Of a stretch of DNA of 64,000 bases, positions 58,865-64,000 are shown in pieces; the first letter of the stretch is position 1, and each line of letters starts with the position of its first letter. The notes below the pieces were generated by a model that worked only from the letters and a program-made list of their open reading frames with translations, did no database searches and was not told where the DNA came from. A program made the position numbers and the translations under genes. This stretch comes from Dryomyza anilis (Eukaryota; Arthropoda; Insecta; Diptera; Dryomyzidae), in the NCBI GenBank assembly GCA_951804985.1, contig OX638135.1:69865303-69929302 (forward strand), given 5' to 3'.

Positions 58865-61479
58865 TTTCTCATTTTGTTGAGTAGTGTTATTGTATATTGG
58901 ATAATCAACTTGGTTGTTTCCCTACCATAACAATTTTTTTGTTAAATACGTAAAAAATAATGCATTTCACTATTATAGAATTTTATTTTTGTTCTGTTCA
59001 GTAATTATATTTAAAGTTAAAATGTATAATAATAATACATTTTTTGACAATATCATCACCTATAAGTTCGGTACAACTTTACCAATTATGTATAAGTTTT
59101 TTTGAACATTTTCAGACGTTTTATTTGCACGATATATAAAATTTAAAACATCCTACTCCAAATACTAAAGGTATAAATAAATCAATCTCTGAAAAATTGC
59201 GTTATATACCGCGGTTAATGTATATTTATTAGATACATTGGATATCTAAGAAACAATTATTGGGTGTAGCGGATACAAACTGATTAGAGGAATTTTTTTA
59301 TTAACTGAAATTAATTCATGAATTTAAAATTAGATTGTGTATTAATAAGTCGATGTTAAAAAATGTTATCAACAGTTTTAGAAAATACATTATATTAGAT
59401 CACTTTTTCAAAAATTTTGTTAATTAACTCCTTAAACTTTGGGAGATATTCAACTTTTCCCATGAAGCCAACGTACGTTTTTCCGATCGCCAAAAACTGA
59501 AAATCGAAGTGCGCGACCTTTAAACATCAATCGATTTTGCACGTGTGTCTTGTTCAACTTTTCTGATTGTATTGTGAGCGATTTCGTGTTAAAATAAAAA
59601 TCCATTTTTGAATCCCCCAAATAATATATAGTGATTGATTTTTTTGCGCCTTTTTTTCAAATTTTTCTAAAATGCGCCCCAAAAATTTATTTTGCGCCCT
59701 TTTTTATATTTTCTCATCAAATACAGTGAATAATGAATAATACACAACTGTACTTCTTTAAACCAACTTTTTTTCTTTAGTTCAACCATTTTATTTGCTT
59801 AAAAAACAAACAAGTGGTCGGATCTGTGGTACCCTAGAAAAATCGATATCCCGTGCACCTACATATTTGGTCATATAGGTTCTCAAATGAAAGGTAATAA
59901 TTCAACATTTGTAATTATAGGGTTATTTTTATGAGGAAGTTATATCGATGAAGCGCCGCTGGCGAAATTTTTTTATAAAATGTTAAATTTTTTATTTTTT
60001 AAAACATAAATACAAAAGTGTATAACAGACTTCTGATTAAATTTCTTTTCGTTTGGGTTCCCACACTTGTATCTATATATTATTCGTGTATAAAATGAAC
60101 TCAGTTGTTAAAACTAAAAAGGGTTCTGAGGTTACTGTGGTTATCGAATCATGAACATAATAACATACTAATCGTGAAATCAATATCTTTCATTTCGGTA
60201 CCAACATGTTCATATAGGTAGGTGTATAAGGTTTCGATTTATCTGGGGTACTACAAGTCCGACTGCGCCCCAATTTAGTCTGGGACCCAAACAGAGGGGA
60301 TAGTTTGAAGAAAAAATATTTCACTTCATCCGGTTATTTAAAGTTCACCGAATTTGTTTGTTTGTTTGGAGATTTTTTGGTAGGAGTAACGACTTTTTTT
60401 CCATATATATATCAAAAATAATAATTAATTGTGATTTTTATAAATATGTATCTAAAATAAAAATTATATTTGAATTTTGAAAGTATTTATCAAAAATAAT
60501 TCTTTTTGATTTTCATAATATTAATCAAACTTTTATTTATATTTCTCAAATATAATTAATAAAAAATATTTTAAAATTTAACAGTCCTATAATAAAAATA
60601 AGACCATAAATTAAAAATGTTCATCGAATGTTATCTAATGGTACCCTTTGTTTTACAGTTCAATAATTTCTTAAAATGACTTTTTACATATAAATTTGAA
60701 AAAATTAATTATTTTTGTCTCTGATTTTAGGAAGGTGTACATATCTCAGTACCCTTTGGAAACAAAATTCAATTTGTGTATTATATTAAAGGTGATCAAT
60801 ACCGACATCTCGTTGGAAAACTACTTCAGATATACACAATGTAATTTTAATGATTATTTTCACTTAACAAGTCAGCATATTTCGAAAACCAAAAATATTT
60901 GAATATGATTTTTTTTTAAGTATAACATTTGTACCAATTGTACCAAACTTAAGTTTGATATTTAACCTAGTTTTTTGTACCATTTATTCAAGAATTAAAA
61001 GATAATAGTTACTTCACCAATTATTAAATTAATTTACATTGGACATACTTAAAAACTATATTTTGTGAATATTTGATTTTTATCGAATTGTCGAACTTTT
61101 ATCGAACTTTCAAAAACGGTATTTAGACTTATAGTTGTACAACGAAGATATACAAAAAAATATGTATATTTTTTAAAAACTATGGCGCTTTAGTATAGAC
61201 AATTTAAAGTCAAATTTAAATTAAAAATCATCTATTTGACAATTTATTCTATACAAAAATTCTAAAAAAGTCGATTTTTTTTGTCGAATTATTAAAGTTG
61301 TCTAAAATTGTCTATGGTTATTAATATTGATACCCCGAGACAAAATGTATGTCATTTTTCAGGAATATTTCCAGCCAAGATTATAATGTCAAAAAGTGTT
61401 TTTTAAGTCGCATAATTTAAAAAAAGCGAACAATTAAAAAGGTAATTTACAGAATATTAGTAATCTGGAGATAGTTAGT

Positions 61480-62830
61480 AATTTTTACAAAAAGGCGCAA
61501 TGTAGAGAGAAAAGCTCAAAAAGGCGTTAACTATTCAAATAACAATAAAACAGCGCATAACTTACAGAATTTTATCGTCTTTACAAGCGCAAAAATATCA
61601 AAACAAACACAAAATGAAAATGACACATATTTACTCTGTAAATGAATTGTGTTTTTTTCTGAAAATTTGGAGCCTTTTTCTATATTTTGCGATCTTTTTA
61701 AAAGCCGCAAACATTCTGCATTTCAGGCGCTTTTTCCATTTTGTGTTTATTTTTTTGAAAATTTAGCGCGTTTCTCTGTAGTTTCCGGTCTTTAAAAAAG
61801 GCCTAAAAATTCTGAATATTAGGCGCATTTGCAATTTTATGCTTTTTTGAAAATTTTGCACCATTTTCTATATTTTGCGCCCTTCTATAGAGGCGCAAAA
61901 ATTTTGTAAATAAGGCGCATTTGCAATTTAATGCTTTTTTGAAAATTTTGCGCCTTTCTCTATATTTTGCGTCCTTCCATAGAGGCGCAAACAATTTGTA
62001 AATTAGCGCTTTTGCAATTTTATGCTATTTTGAACATTTTGCGCCTTTCTCTACATTTTGCGCCCTTCCATAGAGGCGCAAAAATTTTGTAAATTAGGCG
62101 CATTTGCAATTTCATGCTTTTTTGAAAATTTTGCACCATTTTCTATATGTTGCGCCCTTCTGTAGAGGCGCCAAAATTTTGTAAATTAGGCGCATTTTCA
62201 ATTTTATGCTTTTTTGAACATTTTGCGCTTTCTCTATATTTTTGCGCCCTTCTATAGAGGCGCAAAAGTTTTGTAAATTAGGCGCATTTGCAATTTTAGG
62301 CTTTTTTTGAACATGTTGCGCCTTTCTCTATATTTTTCGCCCTTCTGTAGAGGCGCCAAAATTTTGTAAATTAGGCGCACTTGCAATTTTATGCTTTTTT
62401 GAAAATTTTGCGCCTTTCTCTATATTTTGCGCCCTTCTATAGAGGCGCAAAAATTTTGTAAATAAGGCGCATTTGCAATTTTATGCTTTTTTGAAATTTT
62501 GCGCCCTTCTATAGAGGTGCAAACATTTTGTAAATTAGCGCTTTTGCAATTTTATGCTTTTTTGAACATTTTGCGCCTTTCTCTACATTTTGCGCCCTTC
62601 CATAGAGGCGCAAAAATTTTGTAAATTAGGCGCATTTGCAATTTTATGCTTTTTTGAACATTTTGCGCCTTTTTCTATATTTTGCGGCCTTCTATAGAGG
62701 CGCAAAAATTTTGTAAATTAGGCGCATTTACAATTTTATGCTTTTTTGAACATTTTGCGTCTTTTTCTATATTTTGCGCACTTCGGTAGAGGTGGAAAAT
62801 TTGCAAATTTTATGATTTTTTGCAAATTTT
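61480..62830. repeat. ~92-bp GCGC-rich satellite inside the long-TIR element
   Basis: About 12-13 diverged units of ~92 bp, each with AGGCGCATTTGCAATTTTAT, GCTTTTTTGAAAATTTTGCG, CCTTTCTCTATATTTTGCG and CCCTTCTATAGAGGCGCAAA. Unit starts fall near 61820, 61912, 62096, 62188, 62280, 62371, 62465, 62629 and 62720, with shortened units in between. Each unit has inverted GGCGC/GCGCC words that could form a local hairpin. Confidence 0.88.
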
Positions 62831-62833
62831 GCG

Positions 62834-63001
<168 letters not shown>

Positions 63002-63645
63002 CGCGCACTTGGATTTTCAGTTTTTGGCGATCTGAAAAAGTAAGTTGGCTTCATGGGAAAAGATGAATATCTCCCAAAGTTTAAGTAGTAAATTCACAAA
63101 ATTTTTGAAAAAGTGATCTAATATAATGTATTTTCTAAAACTGTTGATAACATTTTTTAACATCCACTTATTAATACACAAACTAATTTTATATTCATGA
63201 ATTAATTTCAGTTAATAAAAAAAATCCGCTAATCACTTTGTATCCGCTACACACAATAATTGTTTCTTAGATATCCAATGTATCTAATAAATATAATTTA
63301 ACCGCGGGCCTAGGCAATATATAGCGGTAAATATCGTCATCATTCAGAAATTCGTATATAACGCAATTTTTCAGAGATTGATTTATTTATACCTTTAGTA
63401 TTTGGAGTAGGATGTCTTAAATTTTATATATCGTGCAAAGAAAACGTCTGAAAATGTTCACGAAAACTTATACATAATTGGTAAAGTTGTACCGAACTTA
63501 TAGGTGATGATATTGTCAAAAAATGTATTATTATTATACATTTTAACTTTAAATATAATTACTCAACAGAACAAAAATAAAATTCTTTAATAGTGAAATG
63601 CATTATTTTTTACGTATTTAACAAAAAAATTGTTATGGTAGGGAC

Positions 63646-64000
63646 CAGAGCTCTCGATTTCATACGAGTATTTTCGAGTAGCCCGGGTACCCGGGCGCTC
63701 GAAAGCCCGGGTAATACCCGGGTAGTTGAAATACTCGAAAAACCCGGGTATTAAATGTTCGAGCTACCCGGGTAGTTCGCAAAACCCGGGTAGTTGGTTC
63801 GTTCGTTTGTTCGAGCTATTCGAGTAGCTCGTTTGTTCGAGTAGCTCGATGACTCGTTCGTTGTTCGAGTAGCTCGATCGTTGTTCGAGCTTCGAGTAGC
63901 TTGTTCGTTCGTTCGTTTGTTCGATTGACGATTGTTCATTTGATCGCTTGTTAATTTGTCTGTCCGTTCGTTTGCTTGATGTGGGAGTTGTTCGGAAGTG
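63646..64000. mobile_element. Probable hAT-type terminus with CCCGGG and TTCG repeats (continues outside)
   Basis: CAGAGCTCTCG follows an 8-bp candidate target sequence (GTAGGGAC). Next come repeated CGAGTAGCCCGGGTACCCGG, AAACCCGGGTA and GTTCGAGTAGCTCG words, then (GTTC)n. A CAGAG start with subterminal short palindromes is typical of hAT elements. The other end and any transposase lie beyond the window, so the call is tentative. Confidence 0.4.

Overview
The window looks like cyclorrhaphan fly (Diptera) nuclear DNA: AT-rich and packed with nested, decayed transposable elements of dipteran type. These are BEL/Pao, Ty3/gypsy and Ty1/copia LTR elements, RTE- and LOA-type LINEs, a Tc1-type DNA element, and mini-me/DINE-like elements carrying the (GTCT)n tract. 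No bacterial features are present. The only host coding sequence I recognise with confidence is one internal exon (45029-45293, + strand) of calcium/calmodulin-dependent protein kinase I (CaMKI). Much of the window may therefore be intron or flank of that gene. In Drosophila CaMKI lies on the small, repeat-rich dot chromosome (Muller F), which fits this landscape, but the species and chromosome are inferred.

Layout. 1-1.1 kb: AT-rich simple repeat. 1.1-7.0 kb: a BEL/Pao element on the minus strand (gag, protease, RT, RNase H, integrase), interrupted by a 5'-truncated RTE LINE with a (TAAG)n tail. 7.17-8.36 kb: a foldback-like inverted repeat built of ~41-bp units. 8.44-8.53 kb: a possible small exon on the minus strand. 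10.6-11.3 kb: a mini-me-like element. 11.3-14.9 kb: a plus-strand Ty3/gypsy pseudo-element (gypsy 2). 14.9-38.15 kb: a second BEL/Pao element (minus) split by a ~20-kb Ty3/gypsy insertion (gypsy 1, 17108-37103). Gypsy 1 has two LTRs, a PBS, a PPT and a TTAC target duplication. It was itself loaded with two Helitron-like minisatellite elements (one carrying a 4.3-kb LOA-type LINE) and two mini-me-like elements. 38.3-38.8 kb: a plus-strand gypsy integrase tail that may be the missing end of gypsy 2.

38.8-41.4 kb: a Tc1 pseudo-element and inverted Tc1 ends around long (TA)n tracts. 41.6-44.0 kb: a longer RTE LINE (endonuclease plus RT, minus). 45.0-46.1 kb: the CaMKI exon, a deleted mini-me copy and a copia RNase H remnant. 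49.4-51.0 kb: a third RTE copy (plus) with a tandem duplication. 54.7-55.0 kb: an Hsp90 (Hsp83) pseudogene fragment. 55.5-55.9 kb: ~60-bp tandem repeats. 58.2-58.9 kb: a fifth mini-me copy. 58.9-63.6 kb: a 4.7-kb element with ~600-bp terminal inverted repeats enclosing a ~92-bp GCGC-rich satellite. It is followed by a probable hAT-type terminus running off the window.

All transposon open frames show stops, frameshifts or lost catalytic residues, so nothing here looks autonomous. The features of most interest are the order of nested insertions, the 15-bp minisatellites inside the Helitron-like elements, the long-inverted-repeat element at the right end, and the possible unrecognised exons near 8.45 kb and 52.5-52.9 kb.
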